Below, in pieces: positions 8,510-16,999 of a stretch of 64,000 bases of DNA (its first letter is position 1; each line of letters opens with the position of its first letter). The stretch covers positions 1,054,001 through 1,118,000 of the forward strand of contig OY764335.1 in the NCBI GenBank assembly GCA_963668445.1. The letters are read 5' to 3'. Source of the stretch: Poriferisulfidus sp963668445 (GTDB lineage: Bacteria; Pseudomonadota; Gammaproteobacteria; Poriferisulfidales; Poriferisulfidaceae). The notes beneath the pieces were generated by a model. The model saw only the letters and a list, made by a program, of their open reading frames with translations, did not search any database and had not been told where the DNA came from. The translations under genes and the position numbers were made by a program.

Positions 8510-9231
8510 TGGCAACGCGGCTCTTCTTCGGACTCTGGCTCCTGCTCGGATTAGGCATGCCCGCCATAGCCGACAAGGCGACCCCGCAAATCCTTGATGG
8601 ACTTTGGCGCGGCACATTCGATATCAATAATCAAGGACGCTACGACTTCACGGCCTTGTACGTCGGCGGGCAAGTCGCCGCCTACAGCGTGGACTCCAAC
8701 GTGGTCTACCGCGGCACCGTCATCGGCGACGACAAGACCTACCAGTCGAACATGTCCATGTTCATCCGAGACGGCTCCATGTTTGCCACGGTGCAACTGG
8801 AAGGCACCGTCGGCAATCAAACCCGGTCCATTGTTGCACGCTACCGCACGAGCGCCGACGATACCGGCTCGCTAGGCCTCGTCTACGACCCCGGCTTCGA
8901 ACGCCCTGTCGCCCTAAACACGCTGGAAGGACTCTGGGAATTCTCGTACAAGAAAGGCAGCATCAGCATCAATATCAACGCTATCGGAGAAATCAAAGGC
9001 ACAGACAGCGAAGGCTGCAACCACTACGGCACCTTACAACCTGCCCGCCCAGGCATCAATGCCCTCGCCATCCAAGTGGAACTGGCGTCATGCGGCACTG
9101 CGGACGGCCAATACGCGGGCATGGCTTACATTGCCGACGGGCAGGCCACCGGCGACACGCTGCACTGGAACGTTACGGGCACGCATTTCGGCATGTACTA
9201 CCCGCTGCGGCGGGTCGCGTCAGCGCCCTAG
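8509..9231 (+). CDS. Secreted protein of unknown function
   Basis: A 240-residue protein with a clear Sec signal peptide (LFFGLWLLLGLGMPAIA), so it is exported. The mature part is rich in beta-type alternation (Gly, Tyr, Thr, Asp, Asn) and looks like two related halves that each begin with a LxGLWxxxF pattern (LDGLWRGTF and LEGLWEFSY). No catalytic motif was recognised. It is translationally coupled to the upstream membrane protein. Its 3' end overlaps the convergent hydrolase gene by 12 bp. Confidence 0.65.
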   Translation: MATRLFFGLWLLLGLGMPAIADKATPQILDGLWRGTFDINNQGRYDFTALYVGGQVAAYSVDSNVVYRGTVIGDDKTYQSNMSMFIRDGSMFATVQLEGTVGNQTRSIVARYRTSADDTGSLGLVYDPGFERPVALNTLEGLWEFSYKKGSISININAIGEIKGTDSEGCNHYGTLQPARPGINALAIQVELASCGTADGQYAGMAYIADGQATGDTLHWNVTGTHFGMYYPLRRVASAP

Positions 9232-10005
9232 CTGCTGCCGGAAGAATTCGTGTGCCTGCCGCACCGCCGCTTGCGCGGCGCGGGCATTGTGCTCCACACG
9301 GTTGTTCAGATAAATGCCCTGTACGCCCGGCGCATCGAAACTGTGATAAGCCCCTTCGTACACCACCAGCTGCACGCGCTCCGGGCGCACTTGCGTCATG
9401 ACCTCGCAGCGATGCGCCGGCGTCCACGAATCCAAATCTCCGATCAGGATCAACAAATCGGTATGCGAATTGCGCAGCGTATCCAAGCACCATGGCGAGA
9501 TTGCGATGGCGCCGGCAAACGGCGCCTCTTCGTTCAGTTCGTCGTCCAGCGCCAACAGGACCGTCGTCGCCCCATGCGAAAAGCCTGTCAGATAAATCTG
9601 TTGCGGCTGCACCCATGTCTGCTGCGCCAGCCAGCGCTTCGCGCCATGCGCATCGCGCGCCCGGTGCCAAGTCGGCACCGCGAACAGGCTGCCGCATATA
9701 TTGCTGAAGCCGCGCGGCTCGAAACTGTCGACCTGCAGCACGGCCATCCCCCATTCCAGATAATGCCCGACCCATGGCTTCGAGCGCACCGGCCAGATGC
9801 CGTTGCAACCATGCAAATCGACAATGGCCGGATACGGCCCCACGCCTTCGGGCCGGTACAGATACGCCACCAATTCGATGGTCGCATCGGATTCGTAAAC
9901 CGGCACGCGGAGCGTCACCGTTTCCGGAGGCGGCAAGGCGACGGCGGCCGCCGCCTGCATGCCAAGCGCGACCGCCAGCAGGAACGAAGCCTTACGGACA
10001 CACAT
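9220..10005 (-). CDS. Exported alpha/beta hydrolase, dienelactone hydrolase-like
   Basis: The 261-residue protein from ATG 10005 begins with a signal peptide (SFLLAVALGMQAAAAVA). It has an alpha/beta hydrolase layout: an oxyanion segment (AIVDLHGCNG), a nucleophile elbow GFSHGA, an Asp in LIGDLDSW and a His in AYHSF. The elbow G-F-S-H-G fits dienelactone hydrolase-type and peptidase S9-like esterases. Substrate is unknown. The start was set after the signal-peptide position; the frame is open further upstream. Its 5' end overlaps the mug 3' end by 14 bp. Confidence 0.82.
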   Translation of the reverse strand: MCVRKASFLLAVALGMQAAAAVALPPPETVTLRVPVYESDATIELVAYLYRPEGVGPYPAIVDLHGCNGIWPVRSKPWVGHYLEWGMAVLQVDSFEPRGFSNICGSLFAVPTWHRARDAHGAKRWLAQQTWVQPQQIYLTGFSHGATTVLLALDDELNEEAPFAGAIAISPWCLDTLRNSHTDLLILIGDLDSWTPAHRCEVMTQVRPERVQLVVYEGAYHSFDAPGVQGIYLNNRVEHNARAAQAAVRQAHEFFRQQLGR

Positions 10006-10537
10006 GGCGAGCGAAGCGCCGATGCCAGTGCTGCAGGTCGGCCAGCGAATAGGCGGCATTGGCGGGACTGGGATTCGGCGTCACGAAAATCCGCGTCGGC
10101 TTCACGACGCGCCGCTGCACGCCCCAGCGGATTTGCTCCGGCGCTTCATCCAGCGCGTATTTCAAAAAACTGCGGTACGCCTGCTTGCCATGAAACCACG
10201 CCCATTGCGGCCGGCAATCCTGCAGCAGCTGCAGCAGCCGCGGCGCATCGCGCCGAAAGTCTGCGGCCCGCAGTTCGTGTCCTTGGCGACTGGGCCGTTT
10301 GGCAACATCCGTAAAGCCGATGCGATCATGCCGCAAAAGCACCCGATGGTACCCCGGCGACGGCTCGCCGGAAGAATCGGCCAATCCAGAATCCGCAAAG
10401 GCCCGCCAGAAGCGATTGCGCGGATTGGCGAAATAGAAGCCCGCCCGCACCGACGGCACGGAGGGATTCAAGCCGACGGACAGGACGCGCAGATTAGCGG
10501 CCACGTAATCCGGTAGCGTCTCAGGTATGTCTTCCAT
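9992..10537 (-). CDS. mug: Mismatch-specific uracil/thymine DNA glycosylase (Mug-like)
   Basis: A base-excision repair enzyme of the uracil-DNA glycosylase superfamily acting on G:U and G:T mismatches. The 181-residue length fits. Family motif 1 reads VGLNPS, followed by FANPRNRFWRAF. Motif 2 near the C-terminus reads VTPNPSPANA. The chosen start MEDIPETLPDY gives the normal N-terminus. It overlaps the radical SAM gene upstream by 17 bp and the hydrolase gene downstream, so the three minus-strand genes may form one transcript. Confidence 0.9.
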   Translation of the reverse strand: MEDIPETLPDYVAANLRVLSVGLNPSVPSVRAGFYFANPRNRFWRAFADSGLADSSGEPSPGYHRVLLRHDRIGFTDVAKRPSRQGHELRAADFRRDAPRLLQLLQDCRPQWAWFHGKQAYRSFLKYALDEAPEQIRWGVQRRVVKPTRIFVTPNPSPANAAYSLADLQHWHRRFARHVCP

Positions 10538-11627
10538 GGCGTTGCGCTTCGTCCGGCTCAAACAAATCCGGTTGCGCGGAGGACGCATGGAAGAGGTCGG
10601 TGCGCAGCGGCGCACGTTGCCGGTTCAATCCATGGCGTCGGCAGGCCAGCACAAAACGCTGCCGCAACAGTTGCGCGAATTCGCCCTGCCCGCTCAAGCG
10701 CCGCCCGAATTCCGGATCGTAGTCGGCGCCGCCATGCAGGCTGCGTACCGTGCGCATGATGCGTTCGGCACGATCGGGCACATGCTGCTCCAGCCATTCG
10801 TGAAACAGCCGCTTGAGTTCATGCGGCAAACGCAGCACCACATAGCCGGCGCAACCCGCCCCCCGCTCTGCCACAGCCTCCAGAATCGATTCCAGTTCCA
10901 CATCGTTCAAGAACGGAATCACCGGCGCCACCAAGACGCCGACGGGAATACCCGCCTGCGCCAGCGTCTGCACCAGCGCCAAGCGTGCGTGCGGAGCCCC
11001 GGCCCGAGGCTCGAGAATGCGGCTCAGCTTGGCATCCAGCGTGGTGACCGACACGACGACCTCCGCCAAGCCGTCTTGCGCCAGTTCCTCAAGGATGTCC
11101 CTGTCCCGCTCCAATAGTGGCGATTTCGTTATGGCCGAAACCGGGTGGCGGAACTGGCGCATGACATCGAGGATGGAGCGCGTAATCTTGAGTTGCCGCT
11201 CGATGGGCTGATATGCATCCGTGTTGTACCCCAATCCAATGGTGCGGCACGCATACCTCGGGGCGGCAAGTTCTGCGGCCAAAACCTCCGCCGCATTGAC
11301 TTTACAGAAGATGCGCGTCTCGAAATCCAACCCGGGCGACAAGCCCAGATAGGCATGGTTGGGCCGCGCAAAGCAGTACACGCAACCATGTTCGCAGCCC
11401 CGGTAGGGATTGATGGAACGATCCAGTGCGATATCCGGAGATCGGTTGTAGCTGATCAAACTCTTCGCAGGCGCAGCAAAGTAGCGCGTCTCGCACGGCT
11501 CGTCTTCCCATTCGCGCCCGTCGTGCTGCAGTTCGATTTCCTCCGATTCGTAGCGCCCGGGCGGATTGCTGATGGCGCCGCGCCCTTTACGCGGCTTCCA
11601 TTGGACGGGGTTCTCGGTAACATCCAT
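10521..11627 (-). CDS. PA0069-family radical SAM protein
   Basis: A 368-residue radical SAM enzyme of the PA0069/SplB-like group. The 4Fe-4S triad is C-x3-C-x2-C in RGCEHGCVYCFARP (Cys 78, 82, 85). The preceding SINPYRGCEHGC segment is the family hallmark. The reaction is not established for this family in general. The start MDVTENPVQWKPRKGRG matches the usual N-terminus. The mug start lies inside its 3' end, which suggests translational coupling and possibly a nucleic-acid role, but that is inference. Confidence 0.92.
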   Translation of the reverse strand: MDVTENPVQWKPRKGRGAISNPPGRYESEEIELQHDGREWEDEPCETRYFAAPAKSLISYNRSPDIALDRSINPYRGCEHGCVYCFARPNHAYLGLSPGLDFETRIFCKVNAAEVLAAELAAPRYACRTIGLGYNTDAYQPIERQLKITRSILDVMRQFRHPVSAITKSPLLERDRDILEELAQDGLAEVVVSVTTLDAKLSRILEPRAGAPHARLALVQTLAQAGIPVGVLVAPVIPFLNDVELESILEAVAERGAGCAGYVVLRLPHELKRLFHEWLEQHVPDRAERIMRTVRSLHGGADYDPEFGRRLSGQGEFAQLLRQRFVLACRRHGLNRQRAPLRTDLFHASSAQPDLFEPDEAQRHGRHT

Positions 11628-11658
11628 GATTGTGCCTTCAGCCGATCGCGCAGGTGCA

Positions 11659-12132
11659 CTAAACGAAGCCGATTGCCCACTCGGCTGCCGCCAATGCAAC
11701 GAGCGTCAGCACACCTGCCAAAACATCATCCATCATGATGCCAAAACCGCCGGAGAAGCGCCTCTCTGCCCAACCGACAGGTCCCGGCTTGGCAATGTCC
11801 AAGGCACGGAACAGCACGAATCCGGCCACCGCCCAAACCCAGCCGCGCGGCGCCGCCGTCATCGCCACCAAATAGCCGACCATCTCATCCCAGACAACTT
11901 CCTTCGGGTCAACCGCATGCAGCATCGCGGCCGCCCGATGACAGATCCAGATGCCTGCGACCATCATGCCCCCGACGACCAGTACATAGACCGACCAAGC
12001 ATACGCGGAAAGCCCGAAATACAGTACCGCCCCCAGCAGCGTTCCTGCCGTGCCCGGCGCTTTCGGGAAGTAGCCCGTCCCGAAGCCGGTCGCCAGCGTC
12101 AAAATCAGGAGGCGCGTGGCGGCTCGCATCAT
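11659..12132 (-). CDS. pgpA: Phosphatidylglycerophosphatase A
   Basis: PgpA dephosphorylates phosphatidylglycerol phosphate at the inner membrane. The 157-residue product has the family start LATGFGTGYFPKAPGTAGTL, the DPKEVVWDEMVGY acidic motif, and a C-terminal DDVLAGV segment. Several hydrophobic helices are visible. Its ATG overlaps the thiL stop (ATGA), as is usual in gammaproteobacteria, where thiL and pgpA are neighbours. Confidence 0.96.
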   Translation of the reverse strand: MMRAATRLLILTLATGFGTGYFPKAPGTAGTLLGAVLYFGLSAYAWSVYVLVVGGMMVAGIWICHRAAAMLHAVDPKEVVWDEMVGYLVAMTAAPRGWVWAVAGFVLFRALDIAKPGPVGWAERRFSGGFGIMMDDVLAGVLTLVALAAAEWAIGFV

Positions 12133-13079
12133 CCCGGATTCGTAAAATGGTCGTGGCCCAGTTCCGCGGGCAGGGCCACGGCCGCGCCGTCGTGCGTCAC
12201 ATGCAGTTCGGAACCGGCAATGACCGACCCAATGCGGGCCACCGGAAGATCCAGCGACGCAGCCGCCGCCTGAACGGCATCCCATGCGTGCTCCGGCGCG
12301 GTGAAGACCAATTCGTAATCTTCGCCGCCGCCCAAGATCTCGAACCAGTTCCCGTGCTGCGACAGTTCGGCCGCGACCGGTGCGGACAACGGCACCTGCG
12401 CCAGTTCCACGCGGGCACCCACCCGGCTCGCTTGCAGCAACCGCCGCAAATCCAAAAGCACTCCGTCCGACACGTCCATCGCCGCATGCGCATGCCCGCG
12501 AAGACGACGCCCGAAGGCAATTCTCGGTTCAGGCCGCTGCAAGCGCGCCACGCAGGATTCGATCCCGGCACGATCCGGAAACAGCCGCGCCAGCCGCGCA
12601 TCGCCCAAGGTGCCCGTCACGCCGACCGCATCGTCGACTTGCGCCGCATCGCGGCGCAATGCCGAAGCCTCGCCTTCCAAAGTGCCCAGCACGGTAATCG
12701 TTGCCGCCAACGCCCCGCACGACAGGTCGCCTCCGGCCAAGGCGATGCCGTAGCGCTGCGCCAACCCCTGCAGGCCGCGGCTGAAGCCCGCAAGCCACGG
12801 CTCGTCAATGCGCGGCATGGCCAGCGCCAACGTAAAGCAGACGGGCGACGCGCCCATCGCAGCCAAATCGCTCAGATTGACCGCCAGCGCCTTGAATCCG
12901 ACATCTTCCGGATCCGTGTTCGAGTCGAAATGGGCGCCCTGCAAAAAAAGATCCGTACTGATGGCGCAAACGCCCGGCGGCAGCCGCAGCAGAGCCGCAT
13001 CATCTCCAGGACCAAGAATCAGAGCTGAAGCATTCGCATCGAAGCTGAAGTATTTCCGAATCAGCGCATCTTCGCTCAT
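12129..13079 (-). CDS. thiL: Thiamine-monophosphate kinase
   Basis: ThiL makes thiamine pyrophosphate from thiamine monophosphate using ATP. The 316-residue protein has the N-terminal GPGDDAALL motif, a STDLFLQGAHF segment, the NLSDLAAMGA helix, and AMDVSDGVLLDLRRL and GGGEDYELVF motifs in the C-terminal half. The gene follows nusB with a 59-bp gap and overlaps pgpA. Confidence 0.97.
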   Translation of the reverse strand: MSEDALIRKYFSFDANASALILGPGDDAALLRLPPGVCAISTDLFLQGAHFDSNTDPEDVGFKALAVNLSDLAAMGASPVCFTLALAMPRIDEPWLAGFSRGLQGLAQRYGIALAGGDLSCGALAATITVLGTLEGEASALRRDAAQVDDAVGVTGTLGDARLARLFPDRAGIESCVARLQRPEPRIAFGRRLRGHAHAAMDVSDGVLLDLRRLLQASRVGARVELAQVPLSAPVAAELSQHGNWFEILGGGEDYELVFTAPEHAWDAVQAAAASLDLPVARIGSVIAGSELHVTHDGAAVALPAELGHDHFTNPG

Positions 13080-13138
13080 GGCATCATGCGCGGCCTTGCG
13101 GACTTGCAGCGCACTGGCCCGAAACAGCCTCTGCGCGG

Positions 13139-13609
13139 CTATGCGGCATGCGGCCCGCGCAGAGTTCCAGCCACCTTGTCGAGCACCGCATTGACGTATT
13201 TGCTGCCTTTTTCCGTGCCGAACTGGCCGGCAAGCTGCGTTGCTTCCGCGAGCACCACCGCAAGCGGCACATTCGGGCAGTGCCGGAATTCATAGCAAGC
13301 GATGCGCAGCACGGCGCGTTCCACCGGATCAATCCGCTCCAGAGACCGGTCGAGGACGGGAAGCAGAGGCTCCTGCAATTCGTCCTTATGCGCCAGAACG
13401 CCGCAAACCAGCTGCTTGAAATATTCGGCATCGGCGCGCTCGGCATCCTGGATGCCCAGAAACTGTTCCAGCAGACCCTCGGCATCCTCTCCGGATACGT
13501 CCCATTGGTAGAGCGCTTGCAGGGCCAGCCTGCGCGCCCAATGCTTGGCGCGATGCTCCGCATGCTGCGACTCGCGAGATTCATCCGTTTCAGTCGTCGT
13601 CGTCGTCAT
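13139..13609 (-). CDS. nusB: Transcription antitermination factor NusB
   Basis: NusB binds boxA RNA with NusE (S10) and supports rRNA antitermination. The 156-residue protein has the ARRLALQALYQWD start of the fold, a DPVERAVLRIACYEF segment and a C-terminal KYVNAVLDKVA motif. Translation probably begins at an ATG lying within a GAC repeat that also encodes the end of ribH in another frame, giving NusB an N-terminal run of five threonines. An upstream ATG at 13627 would give a few more residues. Confidence 0.96.
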   Translation of the reverse strand: MTTTTTETDESRESQHAEHRAKHWARRLALQALYQWDVSGEDAEGLLEQFLGIQDAERADAEYFKQLVCGVLAHKDELQEPLLPVLDRSLERIDPVERAVLRIACYEFRHCPNVPLAVVLAEATQLAGQFGTEKGSKYVNAVLDKVAGTLRGPHAA

Positions 13610-14171
13610 CGTCGTCAAGCCAATCATCGAACACTTCAATCATCTCCAGAGCGGCGATAGCGGCTTCGGCCCCCTTGTTGCTGCGCCTCCTCTCGGCACT
13701 GCTGCCAGTCCCGTGCGGCCGGCGCTCTGCATCCTCCCAATCATCCAGAATCACCGAACGATCTTCTGCCTGCTGCGCATCATCGGCCGTCAACACGCCG
13801 AAAATCACCGGGATGTCCGAGTTCCGCGCCAGTTCCGCAATGCCCCGAGCGCATTCGCCGGCCACGTAATCGAAATGCGGGGTCTGCCCGCGAATCACGC
13901 AGCCGAGGACGATGACCGCATCGAACGAGCGCGACTCGACGCACAGCCGCGCAGCCGCAGGCAATTCGAAAGCACCCGGAACCCGAACCAGTTCGATATT
14001 GCCGAGTACCGCGCCGCGCCCTGCCAGCACCGCCGCCGCGCCTTCGACCAGCCGGTCCACGACCGCCTCATTGAAGCGCGCCGCCACGATGGCAAAATCC
14101 ATGCCCCGGTCGGCCAGCGCCCGCATTTCGTCCGGCTCGCGAAGCTTTTTCAGAAAGGTGAGCTTCGTCAT
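13590..14171 (-). CDS. ribH: 6,7-dimethyl-8-ribityllumazine synthase
   Basis: RibH condenses the ribityl-aminopyrimidine with dihydroxybutanone phosphate in riboflavin synthesis. The 193-residue product is about 35 residues longer than usual. Core motifs are intact: IVAARFNE, VPGAFELP, VLGCVIRGQTPHFDYV, and NKGAEAA. Two extras are visible: a polar insertion of roughly 16-20 residues before NKGAEAA (RRPHGTGSS region), and a C-terminal run of eight aspartates. The start overlaps the ribBA stop (ATGA); the poly-Asp end overlaps the nusB start. Confidence 0.95.
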   Translation of the reverse strand: MTKLTFLKKLREPDEMRALADRGMDFAIVAARFNEAVVDRLVEGAAAVLAGRGAVLGNIELVRVPGAFELPAAARLCVESRSFDAVIVLGCVIRGQTPHFDYVAGECARGIAELARNSDIPVIFGVLTADDAQQAEDRSVILDDWEDAERRPHGTGSSAERRRSNKGAEAAIAALEMIEVFDDWLDDDDDDDD

Positions 14172-15271
14172 TGTTCGATGTATTCCTCCACTTCCAAGCC
14201 AAAGCCGCCCAAGCCATGCAGTACTTGCGGCGCACTCATGAGCCGCATCCGGCATACGCCGAGGTCGACCAGAATCTGCGATCCAGTGCCCAGCACCCGC
14301 CGGTCGGTCGGCGTGCTTCGGGAACGCGGCGCAACGGGGTCATTGTGCAACATTCGGACGCGTTCGATCAATCGCGCCGGAGCTTCCGGCCAACGCAGGA
14401 TCACGGCTACTCCGGTGCCTTCCTCAGCAATGCGCCGCAATGCCGCACGCAACGGCCATCCGAGATTCGGATCGGTTCCAAGTGCCGCATCGCTGAGCGT
14501 ATTTTGCACATGCACGCGCACCAAGGTCGCCGCATCGGGCTGCACGTCTCCTGCCACCAGCGCCAAGTGCACGGTCTCCGCAGTCAGGTCTTCATACGCC
14601 ACCAGTTCGAATTCTCCGTAATCCGTCGGCAAGCGGCAACTGGCACTGCGGCGCACGGTCGGTTCAATTTCCATGCGGTAGCGGATCAGATCTTCGATGG
14701 TGCCGATTTTGAGGTCATGCTCCTGCGCCAGCTTCTCCAGTTGCGGGCGCCGCGCCATGGTGCCGTCCTCATTCAGGATCTCCACGATGACTGCGGCCGG
14801 CTCCAAACCAGCCAAACGCGCCAGGTCGCAACCGCCTTCCGTATGGCCGGCCCGTGTCAGCACGCCGCCGGGCTGCTGCATGAGGCACTGCAGATGCCCC
14901 GGCTGCAGAATATCGGAGGCGTTCGCCTCCGCAGCAACGGCGGCCCGAATCGTGGCTGCCCTGTCATGCGCCGACACGCCGGTCGCGATGCCTTTGCGCG
15001 CATCGATGGTGAAAGTGAAATTGGTGCGGTGCGCCTCATCCGTCGACGAATCCATCAGCGGCAGCCGCAGCCGCTCGCAACGCTCCTGAGTCAGTGCCAA
15101 GCACAGAAGCCCGCGGCCGTGCTGGATCATGAAATTGATATGCTCCGGCGTTGCCAGAGCGGCGGCCACCACCAGATCGCCTTCGTTTTCGCGCGCTTCG
15201 TCATCGGCCAGCACAATCATGCGCCCGGCGCGCAGCTCCCGGATGAGTTCTTCCGTCGTATTGAAGTTCAT
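14168..15271 (-). CDS. ribBA: 3,4-dihydroxy-2-butanone-4-phosphate synthase with degenerate GTP cyclohydrolase II-like domain
   Basis: Residues 1-200 are a full RibB domain: the DDEARENEGDLVVAA acidic loop, the HGRGLLCLAL segment, and AGHTEGGCDLARLAG. Residues 205-367 align in layout with GTP cyclohydrolase II, but the zinc-binding cysteine cluster of that enzyme (C-x-D-x8-10-C-x-C) is missing. The corresponding stretch reads VRVHVQNTLSDAALG with no cysteines. This domain therefore should not have cyclohydrolase activity, and a separate ribA is expected elsewhere. RibB proteins with such an inactive appendage are known in proteobacteria. The gene overlaps ribE and ribH by ATGA. Confidence 0.93.
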   Translation of the reverse strand: MNFNTTEELIRELRAGRMIVLADDEARENEGDLVVAAALATPEHINFMIQHGRGLLCLALTQERCERLRLPLMDSSTDEAHRTNFTFTIDARKGIATGVSAHDRAATIRAAVAAEANASDILQPGHLQCLMQQPGGVLTRAGHTEGGCDLARLAGLEPAAVIVEILNEDGTMARRPQLEKLAQEHDLKIGTIEDLIRYRMEIEPTVRRSASCRLPTDYGEFELVAYEDLTAETVHLALVAGDVQPDAATLVRVHVQNTLSDAALGTDPNLGWPLRAALRRIAEEGTGVAVILRWPEAPARLIERVRMLHNDPVAPRSRSTPTDRRVLGTGSQILVDLGVCRMRLMSAPQVLHGLGGFGLEVEEYIEQ

Positions 15272-15882
15272 GAGGCGTGCCTCTCCTCCAGCAATTGCTC
15301 CATGTACCGGGCCAGAAGATCCACTTCCAGATTGACCCGCTGCTGCGGCTGGTAATCCCCGGCGATCGTAATCGCGCACGTATGCGGAATCAGCATCGCC
15401 CTGAAGCCTTCTTCGCGCACTTCGGCAATCGTCAGGCTGATGCCGTCCACGCACACCGACCCGCGCGGAGCCAAATAGCGGCGCAACTGCGCCGGCGGCC
15501 TGATCTCGAGTTCGCGGCTTTCGCCACGCTGCTTAATATACGTAATGGCGGCCGTGGCGTCCACATGCCCGCTCACCAGATGCCCGCCCATCGGATCGCC
15601 CGCACGCAAGGCCGGCTCCAAATTCACCTTGGCGCTCATCGGCACCAGCGACATCAGCGTGGTACGCGCCATGGTGGCCGTGCCCAAATCCACGCAGAAC
15701 GAGCCGGACTCGACCTCGCAGGCGGTCAGGCATACGCCATTGACGGCGATGCTGTCGCCCACGCGAACGGCCTGCAGCCGTCCTGTTTCCGGATGTTCGA
15801 TGCGCAAGCGCATGACTTGCTGCGCGTCGCGCATTTCGCTGTCGGCGATGCGGCCGCAAGCTTCGACGATGCCCGTGAACAC
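15268..15882 (-). CDS. ribE: Riboflavin synthase alpha chain
   Basis: Riboflavin synthase dismutates two lumazine molecules into riboflavin. The 204-residue protein consists of the usual two tandem lumazine-binding barrels: first with FTGIVEACG, NGVCLT and GGHLVSGHVD, second with a VDGISLT motif. The start is a GTG, because the conserved N-terminus FTGIVE follows it directly and no ATG is near. The GTG lies one base after the ribD stop, consistent with coupling. The C-terminus overlaps the ribBA start. Confidence 0.95.
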   Translation of the reverse strand: MFTGIVEACGRIADSEMRDAQQVMRLRIEHPETGRLQAVRVGDSIAVNGVCLTACEVESGSFCVDLGTATMARTTLMSLVPMSAKVNLEPALRAGDPMGGHLVSGHVDATAAITYIKQRGESRELEIRPPAQLRRYLAPRGSVCVDGISLTIAEVREEGFRAMLIPHTCAITIAGDYQPQQRVNLEVDLLARYMEQLLEERHAS

Positions 15883-15883
15883 T

Positions 15884-16999
15884 TCAAGATTCCCGGTAAT
15901 AGCGCACGCGCGCATCCGGCCCCATGGCGCACACGTCCTGCAGCACCCAATCCAGATGCTCCGGCAAGTCCGAAGCCGGCGGCAGATGCGCCAGCGGCGC
16001 CGCCTCCGAACCCAAAAGCCGCGGCGCAATATAGACAATCATTTCATCCACCAGCTTCTGGCGCAGCAGCGCGCCCACGAATTTCGCGCCCGCCTCGACC
16101 AGCACATCGTTCACTTCGCGCTCCTGCGCAAGATGCTCCAGCAACTGCGCCAGATTCAACCCGCGCCCTTCCGGCGCGATCACGGCAAACTCCGTTTCGG
16201 ACGGCAAGGCACGGCGCAGTTTGCCGACATGCTCGTCCAGCGTGCACACTAGGCACGGGCCCGACTCCCTCCACAGCACCATGTCTCGGGTCAGTTCGCC
16301 GCGCCGGTCCAAGATCACGCGCCACGGCTGGCGCACCCGGTCCACTCCCAGTTCGGCCGCATCCATCCGCACATTGAGCCGGGCATCGTCGCGGATAACG
16401 GTGGCTGCCGTCGACAGTACGGCGCCGCTTTGCGCCCGCCAACGCTGCACGTCGGTGCGGGCTTCGCTGCCAGTGATCCATTGGCTGCGCCCATCGGCCA
16501 GCGCAGTGCCGCCATCCAAGCTCATGGCCTGCTTGACACGCACCCATGGGCGCCCGGCCGCCATGCGCCGCCAGAAGCCGCGGTTCAAATCCCGGGTGCG
16601 TTCCGCGCCCACACCAGTCGAGCATTTGATGCCCGCCTCCCGCAAGGCGGCATGCCCATGCCCGGAGACTTTCGGATTCGGATCCTCGGAAGCCGACACC
16701 ACCCGGGCGATGCCGGCGGCGATGACGGCGGGAGTGCAAGCGGGCGTCCGACCCTGATGCACGCATGGCTCCAGCGTGACGTACAAGGTCGCGCCCTGCG
16801 CCTGAGCGCCCGCCTGCACCAAAGCAAGCGACTCCGCATGCGGTTCACCGGCGCGTCGATGGAAGCCGCGACCGACCGGAATGCCATCAGCCACCACGAG
16901 GCAGCCGACACATGGGTTGGGAGCTGCAGTATAGCGGCCCCGCTCCGCCAATTCCAAAGCCTCGTCCATGAACCGGGCATCCGCATCCGGCACCTTCAT
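15884..16999 (-). CDS. ribD: Bifunctional riboflavin deaminase/reductase RibD
   Basis: RibD performs the deamination and side-chain reduction steps of riboflavin synthesis. The 371-residue protein has an N-terminal zinc deaminase domain (PHAESLAL with the catalytic His-Ala-Glu, then LEPCVHQGRTPAC with two cysteine ligands) and a C-terminal reductase domain beginning around VRVKQAMSLDGGTA. Near the C-terminus, EVNDVLVEAGAKFVGALL is the family glycine-rich segment (usually VEGG; here VEAG). The start overlaps the nrdR stop (ATGA). Confidence 0.95.
   Translation of the reverse strand: MKVPDADARFMDEALELAERGRYTAAPNPCVGCLVVADGIPVGRGFHRRAGEPHAESLALVQAGAQAQGATLYVTLEPCVHQGRTPACTPAVIAAGIARVVSASEDPNPKVSGHGHAALREAGIKCSTGVGAERTRDLNRGFWRRMAAGRPWVRVKQAMSLDGGTALADGRSQWITGSEARTDVQRWRAQSGAVLSTAATVIRDDARLNVRMDAAELGVDRVRQPWRVILDRRGELTRDMVLWRESGPCLVCTLDEHVGKLRRALPSETEFAVIAPEGRGLNLAQLLEHLAQEREVNDVLVEAGAKFVGALLRQKLVDEMIVYIAPRLLGSEAAPLAHLPPASDLPEHLDWVLQDVCAMGPDARVRYYRES

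Noticed and set aside
14168..15271. Active GTP cyclohydrolase II in the RibBA C-terminal half
   Set aside because: The zinc-binding cysteines are absent from the position where they should be.
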